From the NCBI GenBank assembly GCA_045532455.1, contig JAZSFX010000010.1, positions 1-64,000 of the forward strand: DNA of 64,000 bases. The letters are read 5' to 3'. Source of the stretch: Ornithomonoglobus_A sp045532455 (GTDB lineage: Bacteria; Bacillota; Clostridia; UBA1381). Below, in pieces: positions 1-8,472 of this stretch (the first letter of the stretch is position 1; the number at the start of each line of letters is the position of its first letter). Position numbers and translations under genes: made by a program. Below the pieces are notes generated by a model. That model ran no database searches. It saw nothing but the letters and a program-made list of their open reading frames with translations, and was not told where the DNA came from.

Positions 1-54
1 ACATTCGGTGAGGTTGTCTTAAAATGAGTATTACAGCAACAGTTTCTTTTCTCT

Positions 55-444
55 TTACCCAAAAATGATAATACAGCTTATAATCACAGTTATTATATAT
101 CCCATAATCATCATCCTGCTCTTAACTCCACTTTTTGTGAATAAGTAAATTGACGTACCCAATAAACTCATTGCAAGAATTACCATTATTACTTTATAAT
201 TGTTAGGCACAAAATACTCTGTATATTTCTTCCAACTAAATTTTGTTCTACCTTCCTGAGTTAACATCCTCAATATCAACATTAAAGGCGATGTTGCAAT
301 CATTAAATATATTGAATATGGAAATAATTTTGACTGATTTAACTTTCCATTGTGTCCTTTAGTATTATTTCCGCATACAGAACAAAATTTCTGCCCTTCA
401 TCTATAAAACTTCCACATTTATTACAATACATGTTCTTCTCCAA
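55..444 (-). CDS. Small zinc-ribbon membrane protein
   Basis: A 129-residue protein with an N-terminal zinc ribbon (Cys7, Cys10, Cys21, Cys24, spaced CxxC-x10-CxxC) followed by three hydrophobic segments at about 42-61, 85-103 and 111-129. The ribbon would be cytoplasmic and the rest in the membrane. This matches the loose 'zinc-ribbon domain-containing protein' class common in Clostridia, for which no reaction is known. It lies downstream of the lectin/stalk protein on the same strand, after a 186-bp gap that may hold its own promoter, and it resembles in layout the larger zinc-ribbon protein at 3335-4336. The third hydrophobic segment runs to the last residue, so the protein may be a shortened relative. 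Function unknown. Confidence 0.7.
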   Translation of the reverse strand: MEKNMYCNKCGSFIDEGQKFCSVCGNNTKGHNGKLNQSKLFPYSIYLMIATSPLMLILRMLTQEGRTKFSWKKYTEYFVPNNYKVIMVILAMSLLGTSIYLFTKSGVKSRMMIMGYIITVIISCIIIFG

Positions 445-544
445 TCATTCATACTCGCTTATTATTTCATACTCTCAAACGAATTAATAAGATGTGTGTT
501 ATAGTGAATATATTACACTATTTTTGACTTTTCAATGTTTTGTT

Positions 545-611
545 GTCGGCATACAAATTATCCTCTAATACTGTAAATTTTGCTATCATAGTAAAATTAT
601 TTCTAGCCGAC
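545..611. repeat. Inverted repeat GTCGGC...GCCGAC between two surface genes
   Basis: GTCGGC at 545-550 is the exact complement of GCCGAC at 606-611. Between them lies a second AT-rich palindrome centred near 590 (ATTTTGCTAT / ATAGTAAAAT). Together they could fold into a nested hairpin just downstream of the lectin/stalk gene. There is no clear U-tract, so a terminator role is only possible, not shown. Confidence 0.35.
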
Positions 612-630
612 CTTTTTACATTTTCTCTGT

Positions 631-2247
631 TTATCTTGTTATAATTACACTCTGCGTTGCTCCGTTCCAATCAACTTTTGCACCAAGTTTTTCAGCAATA
701 AGCCTTACGGGTGTATACGTTCTTCCGTTTTCTATAAATGGAGCACAATCGATTGCTTCATACGCTCCATTTACAATTGCATACGGCAATCCTATTGTAA
801 GAACAATCTTTGTCGCAACCTTTGTAATTATAACCTGCTGCTTTGTGCCGTCCCATGAAACATTCGCTCCAAGGTTTTCTGCAACAAATCTTGCCGGTAG
901 CATTGTTCTGTCATTTTTTATTATCGGCGCAACATCATTAGCTTTTACTTCACCATAAACAATCGCATATTTACTTCCAATAGTCAGAACAAATGTATTA
1001 TTTTTCTCTTCAACCGGCTCTGTTGTAGGAACTGGTGCTTGAGTTGGTTCAGGCGTAGGCATTGGTGTTGGTATCGCCGTAGGAACAGGTGTAACAGTTG
1101 GTATGGGTGTTGGAGCAACTGTCGGTGCCGGCGTAGGCGTTGGTACGGCTGTAGGAACAGGTGTTGGGGCAGCTGTCGGCTTAGGTGTAGATGCAACTGT
1201 AGCGCCTCCGTCTGTGCGTTTTAGATACCAAAGCTGATTATTTGCTCCATTATATGTTTGTAAACTGCAGTTTCCATTGTTTGCCCAAGGATTATCACAG
1301 CTTATAACAAGACCTCTTGCTGCTGCAAGCTCAACACTATACTTTCCTCCGCCACGGTCAATCAAATACCACTCCTGTGCAGGGGCATCATTTGTCTGCC
1401 ACAAATCTATATTGTTTCCTGCCTTTAGAGGGTTACTATAAGAATTTCCCCTGTTTGCATCAATTACACGTCCGTTTGATGACTGCGGATAAAAAGCATA
1501 TTTATTACCCCCACGATGAACAACTTTCATATTCTGCTCACGTGAGCCATCTTTTTCCCATACGCACACATTAACTCCGTCCCAATCGTTACCTGCGTAA
1601 ACATTAAGATATCTGCCGCCATCCACACACTCAAGATTGTATATTCCTTCATTTATGCTTGATGGATTACCCGCATTAGAAGGTTGAGTAACCGAATTAT
1701 TAACACCATCCAGTGTTTTAACCCAGTTATCGTACTGTGTTTGTATATATCCATATCCACTGCGACGTGTGTTTCCGTCATATAGTGGATATCTCGCAAT
1801 CCATTGTGCTATTTGTGATTTTGTAGTTTCTCCCCAATAAACCTTATTTGTTCCACCAAAACCATTACAATCTACAAAATAGACTTTTTCTCCCGAAATA
1901 TTTGTTATAACAATGGAATGATCCCAATAATTTGCCCGATATCTTACATGGTCACCAACACATAAATTATCTATATTTCCATGAACATACCAATCTCTTG
2001 CACATTCATTAAATAAATAGTCATCTACCAAGAATGCAAATCCAATACATTGAGATGCATTCATATATGTACCATTCCAAGTTGTACCAGTAGGATACTT
2101 TGTCTTTAACTCTTCAAACTTTCTTGCCATTTCCTCTGCGGAAATCGCAGCCGCATTCGTTGTAACCATAAATTTATTTGGTGCAAAAACAATACACATT
2201 GCAAACGTTAAAATTAAGCTTATAGCTTTTTTAAATGTTTTTTTCAT
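631..2247 (-). CDS. Secreted cysteine hydrolase with ricin-type lectin and stalk domains
   Basis: 538 residues. A signal peptide (about 1-33) ends in a TTNAAA-type cleavage region. Residues 55-175 look like an NlpC/P60- or CHAP-type papain-like fold: Cys67 in QCIGF, His110 in WDHS, and Asp126 or Asn128 as the third polar residue, which is the order of a peptidoglycan or peptide hydrolase. Residues 198-345 form a ricin-B-type beta-trefoil with repeated QxW-like ends (for example QEWYL and NQLWYL), expected to bind sugars. Residues 355-410 are a Pro-Thr linker. Residues 418-538 hold two copies of the copper-amine-oxidase N-terminal-like 'stalk' domain (DRTMLPARF, GRTYTPVRL). RBS AGGAG lies upstream. 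It sits 25 bp after a second stalk-domain protein and probably acts at the cell surface. Substrate unknown. Confidence 0.75.
   Translation of the reverse strand: MKKTFKKAISLILTFAMCIVFAPNKFMVTTNAAAISAEEMARKFEELKTKYPTGTTWNGTYMNASQCIGFAFLVDDYLFNECARDWYVHGNIDNLCVGDHVRYRANYWDHSIVITNISGEKVYFVDCNGFGGTNKVYWGETTKSQIAQWIARYPLYDGNTRRSGYGYIQTQYDNWVKTLDGVNNSVTQPSNAGNPSSINEGIYNLECVDGGRYLNVYAGNDWDGVNVCVWEKDGSREQNMKVVHRGGNKYAFYPQSSNGRVIDANRGNSYSNPLKAGNNIDLWQTNDAPAQEWYLIDRGGGKYSVELAAARGLVISCDNPWANNGNCSLQTYNGANNQLWYLKRTDGGATVASTPKPTAAPTPVPTAVPTPTPAPTVAPTPIPTVTPVPTAIPTPMPTPEPTQAPVPTTEPVEEKNNTFVLTIGSKYAIVYGEVKANDVAPIIKNDRTMLPARFVAENLGANVSWDGTKQQVIITKVATKIVLTIGLPYAIVNGAYEAIDCAPFIENGRTYTPVRLIAEKLGAKVDWNGATQSVIITR
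1018..1185 (-). repeat. Pro-Thr-rich repeat linker coding region
   Basis: Codons for PTP, PTA, PVP and similar triplets repeat across roughly 55 residues of the secreted hydrolase. Such Pro-Thr stretches usually act as flexible, possibly glycosylated spacers between surface domains. The repetition makes the copy number likely to vary between strains. Confidence 0.7.
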
Positions 2248-2272
2248 AGTATTTTATCTCCTTTAAATTTTA

Positions 2273-3304
2273 TTACATATATTGTTCGGGTACAGTGCCT
2301 GAAAATGTGTCAGAATAAGAAATATATACAATTTTTAAATCACCATCCCATTCGACTTTCGCGCCCATACTCTCGGTAATGGCTCTTACGGGAACAAGAG
2401 TTCTGTCATTGATTACCATTGGAGCAACATCAAGAGTTACAGAACCGCTTGGAAGCCACATTTCACGGACATTTACCCAAAGTGTCATAATGTTCTCATC
2501 GTCTTTGTAAACATTAATCACTCCGTCATCCCATACAACCTCACACCCCATAGCCTCGAATATTGCTCTCATAGGAACTAATGTGCGATCGTTATAAATA
2601 ATGGGAGGCTGGTCAAATATCAGCATTTCGCCATCTAAAAATACATTAACGTTTTCTCCGATTTTCGAATAATACCATTTGAACCACGAAGAAGACAATC
2701 CCGAATATCCTATATACTCAATACACCTGATATTGTATCCGCAGACATTTTTGGTGGTTATTATTGTATAAATATAATCCGATGTGTTCCACTCATCCTG
2801 ATATTGCCACGTCCAGTACTGTGTATTGTCTTCCATATTTTTACCTTCTATTGGTACAGGACGTGCATCTGTTCCGTGAGGATATAATATTGTTATAAAA
2901 TAACCATCACGAACTATTATAGTTTCATAGCCATCCAATGATGCCATGTTTATGTTTGTGCCATATGCAGCATTAAATGTTTGTTGTATTTCATCCAAAT
3001 AAAAAATCTTGGTAATATAGCCTTTCAAGCCATAAGCTTTTCTTATTTTCTCAGCCTTTTCCCCTTCAATTCCATTTAGTTCAAATGCTGTTATAAGTTC
3101 CTGAAATGTATTTTCAAAATTTTCTTTTAGCAAATCATGATATGTTTTGTGGTTTGCAGTATCCATAGGCAACCACATAAACCACTCTGCAAGGCTATTT
3201 TCCGATTGATTGAAAGCACTATTGGGAATTATTATGTTATTTGCAAAAGCGCAGGTAGTAAAAAGCATCCCAACACTCACCAAAATCGCCATTAACTTTT
3301 TCAT
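2273..3304 (-). CDS. Secreted stalk-domain (copper amine oxidase N-like) protein
   Basis: 343 residues with a signal peptide (1-21, ending TTCAFA). The middle part (about 30-215) matches no family I recognise; it contains several Trp/Tyr-rich segments. The last 125 residues carry two stalk-type repeats (NDRTLVPMRAI and NDRTLVPVRAI, each followed by MG.[CK]VEWD-like strands), the domain also present at the C terminus of the downstream neighbour. Stalk domains are widespread in secreted Firmicute proteins and are thought to be structural or wall-associated rather than catalytic. It starts 30 bp after the zinc-ribbon gene upstream and ends 25 bp before the lectin hydrolase, so the three are probably one transcript. 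Confidence 0.7.
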   Translation of the reverse strand: MKKLMAILVSVGMLFTTCAFANNIIIPNSAFNQSENSLAEWFMWLPMDTANHKTYHDLLKENFENTFQELITAFELNGIEGEKAEKIRKAYGLKGYITKIFYLDEIQQTFNAAYGTNINMASLDGYETIIVRDGYFITILYPHGTDARPVPIEGKNMEDNTQYWTWQYQDEWNTSDYIYTIITTKNVCGYNIRCIEYIGYSGLSSSWFKWYYSKIGENVNVFLDGEMLIFDQPPIIYNDRTLVPMRAIFEAMGCEVVWDDGVINVYKDDENIMTLWVNVREMWLPSGSVTLDVAPMVINDRTLVPVRAITESMGAKVEWDGDLKIVYISYSDTFSGTVPEQYM

Positions 3305-3334
3305 TTTACCTCATCCCCTTACAATAAGATTATA

Positions 3335-4336
3335 TTAGTATTTTGATAACTGAAGATACGATAATATTTTGCTATTATCAGCTGCAATTTGGGAATTATA
3401 GGCTGATATTTGGGAATTGTTCTTAATATCACCTATATCTTGAGATATATTACTAAATTCATATGAAAGACTTTCAATTCGGCTTTGAGTTTCTTTGATT
3501 GCCTGATAAAGCATATATTGATTTTGTTTTATTTGTTCCAAAGAGTTAATAATAATTTGCAATGAACTTATAATAATATTTTGTCTAATTTCATTTTCAT
3601 ATAAATTATATGCACCTTCATAACCTTTTAACTGCTCACATCGTCCACTCAGAAAATATTCATGAATAGTCAAAACTGCAACCATATTCCTGTATTTAGA
3701 AAATAATATATCCTCATCATATACACGATTTAAATACTGTTTAGCTTGATTTCGTTTACTAATCAAATCTTCCTTTTCTTCCTCAAGAATGGAAGCCTTA
3801 ACTAAATTAGACTGATACTCTTTATCGTTCATCTTCACTTTATTTTTGTACTTAATAATTTCATTTATATTATACGATAAAAGCAATACGGCACACACAG
3901 CAATTACTATCAGTGTCAATATCCCCGAAATTTTTGCAGCTTGTGCATATAATTCAAGCGTACTGTCGTATATTAGTAATATTGATAGAATTGGACTTTC
4001 TTCGTGGGTAAATACTAAAAATAAAGAAATAATAACCCACGATATTGGAAAAACCCATAACAAACTCGGAATAAATATAGATTCGTAATCTCCTTTATAA
4101 ATCTTGCGCTTATTTAGCAGATTGTTAATATTATCTGTGATTTTGTTTATGAGTCCATCAAGTTCATAAATGCGTTTTTCCAGCATTCCTGCAATTTCTA
4201 AATGCTTTATAACCGACTGTACACTCACCGAATCAGGTGAACGATGAGCAATCTCGTCCACAACTACATCCTCTCCACAAAAACTGCAAAATCTGTCTGT
4301 ATCCTTAATTTCGTTATTACAATTCTTGCAAATCAT
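3335..4336 (-). CDS. Zinc-ribbon membrane protein with coiled coil
   Basis: 333 residues. An N-terminal zinc ribbon (Cys3, Cys6, Cys17, Cys20) is followed by a helical stretch, two membrane segments at about 88-110 and 135-155, and a long C-terminal region predicted as coiled coil. The extreme C terminus repeats short motifs (NSQIAAYNSQIAADNSKI-like). It is first in the surface-protein operon and has its own sigma-A-like promoter at 4391-4419. The layout (ribbon, membrane, coiled coil) recurs in uncharacterised Clostridia proteins. A membrane scaffold or sensor role is conceivable, but nothing in the sequence shows it. Confidence 0.65.
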   Translation of the reverse strand: MICKNCNNEIKDTDRFCSFCGEDVVVDEIAHRSPDSVSVQSVIKHLEIAGMLEKRIYELDGLINKITDNINNLLNKRKIYKGDYESIFIPSLLWVFPISWVIISLFLVFTHEESPILSILLIYDSTLELYAQAAKISGILTLIVIAVCAVLLLSYNINEIIKYKNKVKMNDKEYQSNLVKASILEEEKEDLISKRNQAKQYLNRVYDEDILFSKYRNMVAVLTIHEYFLSGRCEQLKGYEGAYNLYENEIRQNIIISSLQIIINSLEQIKQNQYMLYQAIKETQSRIESLSYEFSNISQDIGDIKNNSQISAYNSQIAADNSKILSYLQLSKY

Positions 4337-4390
4337 ACTACCCCTCCCTATCTAACAACATAACAATTCATAATAATTATTTTCGTATGT

Positions 4391-4419
4391 ATTATACTAT
4401 AATAATTATTAAAAGTCAA
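4391..4419 (-). promoter_or_regulatory. Sigma-A promoter of the surface-protein operon
   Basis: On the minus strand, TTGACT (4419-4414), a 17-bp spacer and a perfect TATAAT (4396-4391) lie 55 bp upstream of the zinc-ribbon gene. The region between this gene and the divergent HTH gene is AT-rich with inverted segments (TTCGTATGTATTATAC against the complement of ATACATAATCGTAT) that could be operators for the HTH protein. Confidence 0.6.
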
Positions 4420-4479
4420 TACATAATCGTATAAAATATAACTATAAAAATAAGTATTATATATTAGGAGAGTGTTTTT

Positions 4480-4791
4480 ATGAACGTGCTGGATAGAATT
4501 TTGGAATTGCGTCTTGAAAGAAACTGGACAGAATATCGCTTGTCAGAAGAATCAGGAATTGCACAAACCACCATTTCATCATGGTTTAGCAAGGGAATTA
4601 CTCCCACTGTTCCGTCGCTGATAAATATCTGCAAAGCATTTAATATAACATTGTCAGAATTTTTTGCTTTTGATAACTCTCCCGTTGTTCTTACAGATGC
4701 ACAAAAAGAAGTGTTATCAGCATTTAATAAGCTTAATTTACATCAACAAAGGAACATCATAAATTTGATGAATTGCATGAATGAATATTAA
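4480..4791 (+). CDS. XRE-family helix-turn-helix regulator
   Basis: 103 residues. Residues 5-63 form a typical Cro/C1-type HTH: RILELRLERNW, then the turn and recognition helices in EESGIAQTTISSWFSKG, then SLINICKAFNITLSEFF. The C-terminal 40 residues have no clear domain. The RBS AGGAGAG lies 7 bp before the ATG. The gene is divergent from the surface-protein operon and separated by 143 bp with inverted AT-rich segments, so local regulation of that operon is likely but unproven. No phage, toxin or integrase gene is nearby, which argues against a prophage repressor. Confidence 0.8.
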   Translation: MNVLDRILELRLERNWTEYRLSEESGIAQTTISSWFSKGITPTVPSLINICKAFNITLSEFFAFDNSPVVLTDAQKEVLSAFNKLNLHQQRNIINLMNCMNEY

Positions 4792-4888
4792 ATTAATTCT
4801 TTAATCTTTTTATACTGTAATATATAAGAGATATAATATACCCAAAACACGACACGCAGCAAGCTTTGTGTATAGTTGAAGAACTCAG

Positions 4889-4920
4889 AAAAAAGAAATC
4901 TGCAATTTTGGGCAGATTTC
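4889..4920 (-). terminator. Intrinsic terminator downstream of spoIIE
   Basis: A 9-bp perfect stem (GAAATCTGC 4895-4903 with GCAGATTTC 4912-4920) and an 8-nt loop is followed on the minus strand by TTTTTT. It lies 58 bp after the spoIIE stop. The rest of 4792-4977 shows nothing else I can identify. Confidence 0.75.
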
Positions 4921-4977
4921 AAATTTAACTCATTGGTCAACTTTGATGATTTAAGCTAATGACAACCACTCTTATTT

Positions 4978-7248
4978 TTATACTTCTTTTAGCATAACCG
5001 TTATTACACTCATATCATCACACACTTTTTCACCACTCTTGTGGATTGCTTCCTTTATTATTGACTCCGAAAGCTCCTGCATTGAATTATGGGGAGTTTT
5101 TATTTGTGCTTTTAACCAGTCTGATTTTATTTCGCCCGCCTCTGTTATGCCATCTGAAACCATAAGTATTATATTTCCGTCCTCGAGACGTTTGGTTTGT
5201 GCTTTTATCTGCAATCTCGGTAACATTCCCGCAGGCAGAGATATACTGTAAATGGAGCTTACCTCTCCGCAGTTATACACAAGCGATATTGCAGAGCCTA
5301 TTTTGTAGCTTTGCATAATTCCTGTTATTAAATCAATTTCAACCAAATCAATAGTAGAAAATGTTTCGCGGTCCGCTTTTAAGCACATAGAGGAGTTTAT
5401 CATACTTATTGCAGTTTTTACCGAAAAACCTGCACTTATGAACTCTTTTAAAAGTGTTACTGTTATGTCGCTTTCGGCTCTTGCCTTTTTACCGCAGCCC
5501 ATACCATCGGAGATTATGCAATAAAGCATATGGTCATCGGTGGTAAATATAGCCACGCTATCTCCACACTCTCTTTCCTTTGCCTGTTGCATAACACCAA
5601 TATCCACACTGTACTTTGGTTTTGATACAAGACGGTAAAAGCTCTCGGATAAAACCTCCTCAACTCCCACATTTGTACTAAGCGCTCCCGAAACAACCTT
5701 TTCCACAACGTTCATATCCGCTTTCTTGCCTATATGCAACAAAATCTCATATTTACCAAAACGGTTTTCGGAAATATCTATACCCTTAACGTCTACTCCC
5801 TGCTCACTGAGTTCGTGCACGGTAAATATCTCAAGCTCGGGGCAATATACAAAGCCCTCGTCTATATCGGCAACAATCCTGTCGAGAATATCGGATATTT
5901 CTCCGTACTGCAGAGCACTGAGCTCTCTTGATGTTTTAGTTTCATCTATGTGCATAAGTTTTGTTTTATGCAACTCATATGTATGCGAAAATTCACGTAT
6001 AAGCTCCTCAAGCTTCATACACTTGTCCCTGAAAGAAAGCGGCAGATTATTTACCCCCAGCTCGCCCTTTGTTTCTATTTTATCGAGCATTTCCAAAAAC
6101 ATATTATATGTCTTATTAAATTCTCTCTCGAAGCATCGCGTATATCTCTGACAACCTATACAACTCCGTTGGGCAACGTCATCAAACAGTTCGCCCGCCT
6201 CGTAGTTATATATATCAATTCTTTTCTGCGTTGCATTCACAAACACCTCTTTAAGACTTGTAAATGCCATAGAACATTTTTTTATTCTGTCGCGCATATA
6301 ACCCACTGCTCTCTCCTCTACACTTTTGGAGATATACATTTTGGGCGAAAACAGGTCGGCAATTTTCTGGTAGAGTTTTTTTGGAGTAACCATAAAAAGA
6401 AGTGTGCCTATACCAATATCAATCAACGAAATAGGGAGGGTGGCGACATCGGAAATATATAACAAAGATACCCCGAAGCCGCCGATGAAACCAAGTGAAA
6501 TACCGACTTTTTTAAAGCCTTTTAAAACAGATGCAAACACCGCACCTATACCCATAACGCCTGCAAGTATAATCGCCTGTTCGTTTATTGCACTTATAAA
6601 GCCTATTGTTATTCCCATTGCGGCAGCAGATGAAGTGTTAAGCGAAAGTGCGCCGAGAAGAAGTATGTACACACAAAAAATCTTCGATAGACTTGTCCCA
6701 TACGGAAGCGAAAAACCGCCTAAACCCATAACAATAACACCCACTGCTATTGCCAGACTCATAAGCTCATCACGTTTTGGCTCTTTGTTTATATTTTTTA
6801 AAAATGTATTGGCTCTTAAAAAAACCTCGTACATTGCATATACTGCAACGCTCTCCGTAAGCACCATAACTGATCCATATAACCCCGATTGCGTTGTAAT
6901 TATCTGTATAAGTCCTGCAACAAGCACCGCCCCCGAGCATATAAGCACACCAAACTTTTGTACTTTATCCTCAAAAAATTTTACGAAAATCCAGAAACAT
7001 AGCGAGGCAATTATGTACTTTACCGCCACCGTTGCGGCTCCTGCACTAAGAAGTGCAAGATACATAACAGTTATGCCAAGATATGCAATGTTTTTATCAA
7101 AGCACGCGCAAAAGAGGGCAAGTCCAAACGGAAAAAAACCAAGCAGTGTACCGCGTGATACAACAAACATCAAAAGGCATATTGGTATATCCTTAAGCTT
7201 TGGAGCGCGAAGTAAATCGGTTTCTTTATTTATAACAGGTATATTCAT
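4978..7248 (-). CDS. spoIIE: Stage II sporulation protein E (PP2C phosphatase)
   Basis: 756 residues, close to the usual ~830 of Bacillus SpoIIE. About 10 hydrophobic segments fill residues 20-300, followed by a central region with the Cys pair typical of the family (CIGCQRYTRC). A C-terminal PP2C/SpoIIE phosphatase domain carries the metal-binding residues Asp581 (DGMG), Asp699 (SDGI) and Asp744/Asp745 (CDDMS). In the known system it sits at the asymmetric septum and dephosphorylates SpoIIAA, which releases sigma-F in the forespore. It is monocistronic, with a terminator downstream and Spo0A-box-like sites upstream, as expected for the Bacillus gene. The start has AGGAAG 8 bp upstream. A confident marker that this lineage forms, or recently formed, endospores. 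Confidence 0.97.
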   Translation of the reverse strand: MNIPVINKETDLLRAPKLKDIPICLLMFVVSRGTLLGFFPFGLALFCACFDKNIAYLGITVMYLALLSAGAATVAVKYIIASLCFWIFVKFFEDKVQKFGVLICSGAVLVAGLIQIITTQSGLYGSVMVLTESVAVYAMYEVFLRANTFLKNINKEPKRDELMSLAIAVGVIVMGLGGFSLPYGTSLSKIFCVYILLLGALSLNTSSAAAMGITIGFISAINEQAIILAGVMGIGAVFASVLKGFKKVGISLGFIGGFGVSLLYISDVATLPISLIDIGIGTLLFMVTPKKLYQKIADLFSPKMYISKSVEERAVGYMRDRIKKCSMAFTSLKEVFVNATQKRIDIYNYEAGELFDDVAQRSCIGCQRYTRCFEREFNKTYNMFLEMLDKIETKGELGVNNLPLSFRDKCMKLEELIREFSHTYELHKTKLMHIDETKTSRELSALQYGEISDILDRIVADIDEGFVYCPELEIFTVHELSEQGVDVKGIDISENRFGKYEILLHIGKKADMNVVEKVVSGALSTNVGVEEVLSESFYRLVSKPKYSVDIGVMQQAKERECGDSVAIFTTDDHMLYCIISDGMGCGKKARAESDITVTLLKEFISAGFSVKTAISMINSSMCLKADRETFSTIDLVEIDLITGIMQSYKIGSAISLVYNCGEVSSIYSISLPAGMLPRLQIKAQTKRLEDGNIILMVSDGITEAGEIKSDWLKAQIKTPHNSMQELSESIIKEAIHKSGEKVCDDMSVITVMLKEV

Positions 7249-7278
7249 AATTTTCTTCCTTTTTCCATTTTTTAATAG

Positions 7279-7346
7279 ATTTTACCATATATTGTTAAAA
7301 AAAGGTGTCGAAATCAGGTGTCGATTATGTAAAAGTGTTCGACAAA
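7279..7346 (-). promoter_or_regulatory. spoIIE promoter with three Spo0A-box-like sites
   Basis: Three copies of the 0A box core TGTCGAA occur: 7306-7312 (TGTCGAA, plus strand), 7319-7325 (TGTCGAT, plus strand, 13 bp further) and 7344-7338 (TGTCGAA, minus strand, within TTTGTCGAA). A minus-strand -10 (TAAAAT, 7284-7279) lies 21 bp downstream of the nearest box and no good -35 is present at 17 bp. That is the pattern of Spo0A~P-activated sigma-A promoters such as Bacillus spoIIE and spoIIG. Spo0A control is an inference. Confidence 0.7.
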
Positions 7347-7414
7347 ATACTCTGTTTTTAAGGTTGTGGTTTTATGTTAATTAAAAATTTACATAAAAAG
7401 TATTGATATTTCTA

Positions 7415-7443
7415 TTGACTATCTTGCTTATTTAATGTATAAT
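7415..7443 (+). promoter_or_regulatory. Sigma-A promoter of the PrsA-like gene
   Basis: TTGACT (7415-7420), a 17-bp spacer and a perfect TATAAT (7438-7443), 41 bp before the ATG of the foldase lipoprotein. RBS AAAGGAG follows at about 7471. Confidence 0.75.
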
Positions 7444-7484
7444 GAAAATGTTATAAAACTATTGTAAAATAAAGGAGAATAATT

Positions 7485-8435
7485 ATGAAATTTACAAAAA
7501 TTGCGGCAGTTATTTTATCGGGCGCACTGCTTATGAGCGGCTGCTCAAGTTCAAAAACTGCTATATCAGCAGGCGACGTTAAACTCCCAAAAGGCGACGT
7601 TGAGTTTTTAATAAATGACTACGTTTCACAAGGCGGCGACCTTGAGGGTGCAAAGGACTATGCCATAAAAACTCTTAAGAAGTCAGTGCTTATCAAGGCA
7701 ATTGCTGATTTTGAGAAGATAGAACTCAGCGAAGATGAAAAGGCGCAGTTATCATCTGCAATAGCTCAGGTTAAATCAAACTACGGCGGACTTTCTGCAT
7801 TTAATAAAATGCTAAAAGAATACGGTGCAGCAGGCGATTTTGTGGAGCTTATTATCGGACAAAGCTTATATCAGACTGCTTTGCAGGAAAAGTTTGCATT
7901 AGAGGATCCTACAGATGATGAGTTAAAGCAGTATATGAAAGAAAAGTACAGACGTGCAAAGCACGTGCTTATACAGGTTGGCGAGGACGTTGTAACAGGC
8001 GACCTTGAAAAAACTGAGGCTGAGAAGATTTTAAAGCAGGCACAAGAGGGCGCAGACTTTGATGCACTTATAAAAGAGCATTCTGACGACCCTGGCAGCC
8101 AATCAAATCCTGACGGATACGTATTCACAGACGACGAGATGGTAAAGGAATTCCAGGACGGTGTTGACTCTATAAAGCCAGGCGAATTCACTATGGTTAA
8201 ATCAAGCTACGGTTACCACGTAATTCAAAGACTTCCTCTTGATGAGTCAGATGCAAAATTCGAGGAATTATTCAATGCAAATAAAGACGCAATACTTTCT
8301 GCCTGTGCACAGTTGAAGTTTGAAGAAAAATTAGAGAGCTATGCAAAAGAAAATGGTATAGAGGTTGTTGTTGATGAAGAAGTTATTAATTCTATAACAC
8401 AAAAGGAAACAGAAACTGAAGAAGTAAGTGAATAA
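7485..8435 (+). CDS. PrsA-like peptidyl-prolyl isomerase lipoprotein
   Basis: 316 residues. A short signal peptide with lipobox LMSGC makes Cys20 the lipidation site, so the mature protein is anchored outside the cytoplasmic membrane. Residues 30-150 form a SurA/PrsA-type helical chaperone part. Residues 158-252 are a parvulin rotamase domain (RAKHVLIQV, FDALIKEHSDDPGS, GYHVIQRL). Such proteins help secreted proteins fold after export. The C-terminal tail is acidic and Glu/Thr-rich. The gene stands alone between its own promoter and a bidirectional terminator. Whether the rotamase is active cannot be judged from sequence. Confidence 0.9.
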   Translation: MKFTKIAAVILSGALLMSGCSSSKTAISAGDVKLPKGDVEFLINDYVSQGGDLEGAKDYAIKTLKKSVLIKAIADFEKIELSEDEKAQLSSAIAQVKSNYGGLSAFNKMLKEYGAAGDFVELIIGQSLYQTALQEKFALEDPTDDELKQYMKEKYRRAKHVLIQVGEDVVTGDLEKTEAEKILKQAQEGADFDALIKEHSDDPGSQSNPDGYVFTDDEMVKEFQDGVDSIKPGEFTMVKSSYGYHVIQRLPLDESDAKFEELFNANKDAILSACAQLKFEEKLESYAKENGIEVVVDEEVINSITQKETETEEVSE

Positions 8436-8441
8436 TAAAAA

Positions 8442-8470
8442 GGCTGTTGCTTAAAGCAACAGCCTCTTAT
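8442..8470. terminator. Bidirectional terminator between prsA-like gene and birA
   Basis: A 10-bp perfect stem GGCTGTTGCT / AGCAACAGCC (8442-8451 / 8455-8464) with a 3-nt loop is flanked by A-rich and T-rich runs on both sides. It ends 9 bp before the birA stop on the opposite strand, so it serves both convergent genes. Confidence 0.9.
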
Positions 8471-8472
8471 TT

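Noticed and set aside
984..1224. Short open frames in the Pro-Thr repeat region
   Set aside because: They are low-complexity shadows of the repeat linker of the secreted hydrolase.
6404..7384. 326-codon open frame on the plus strand opposite spoIIE
   Set aside because: It is the antisense of the membrane-helix region of spoIIE, extends through the spoIIE promoter, and has no recognisable domains.
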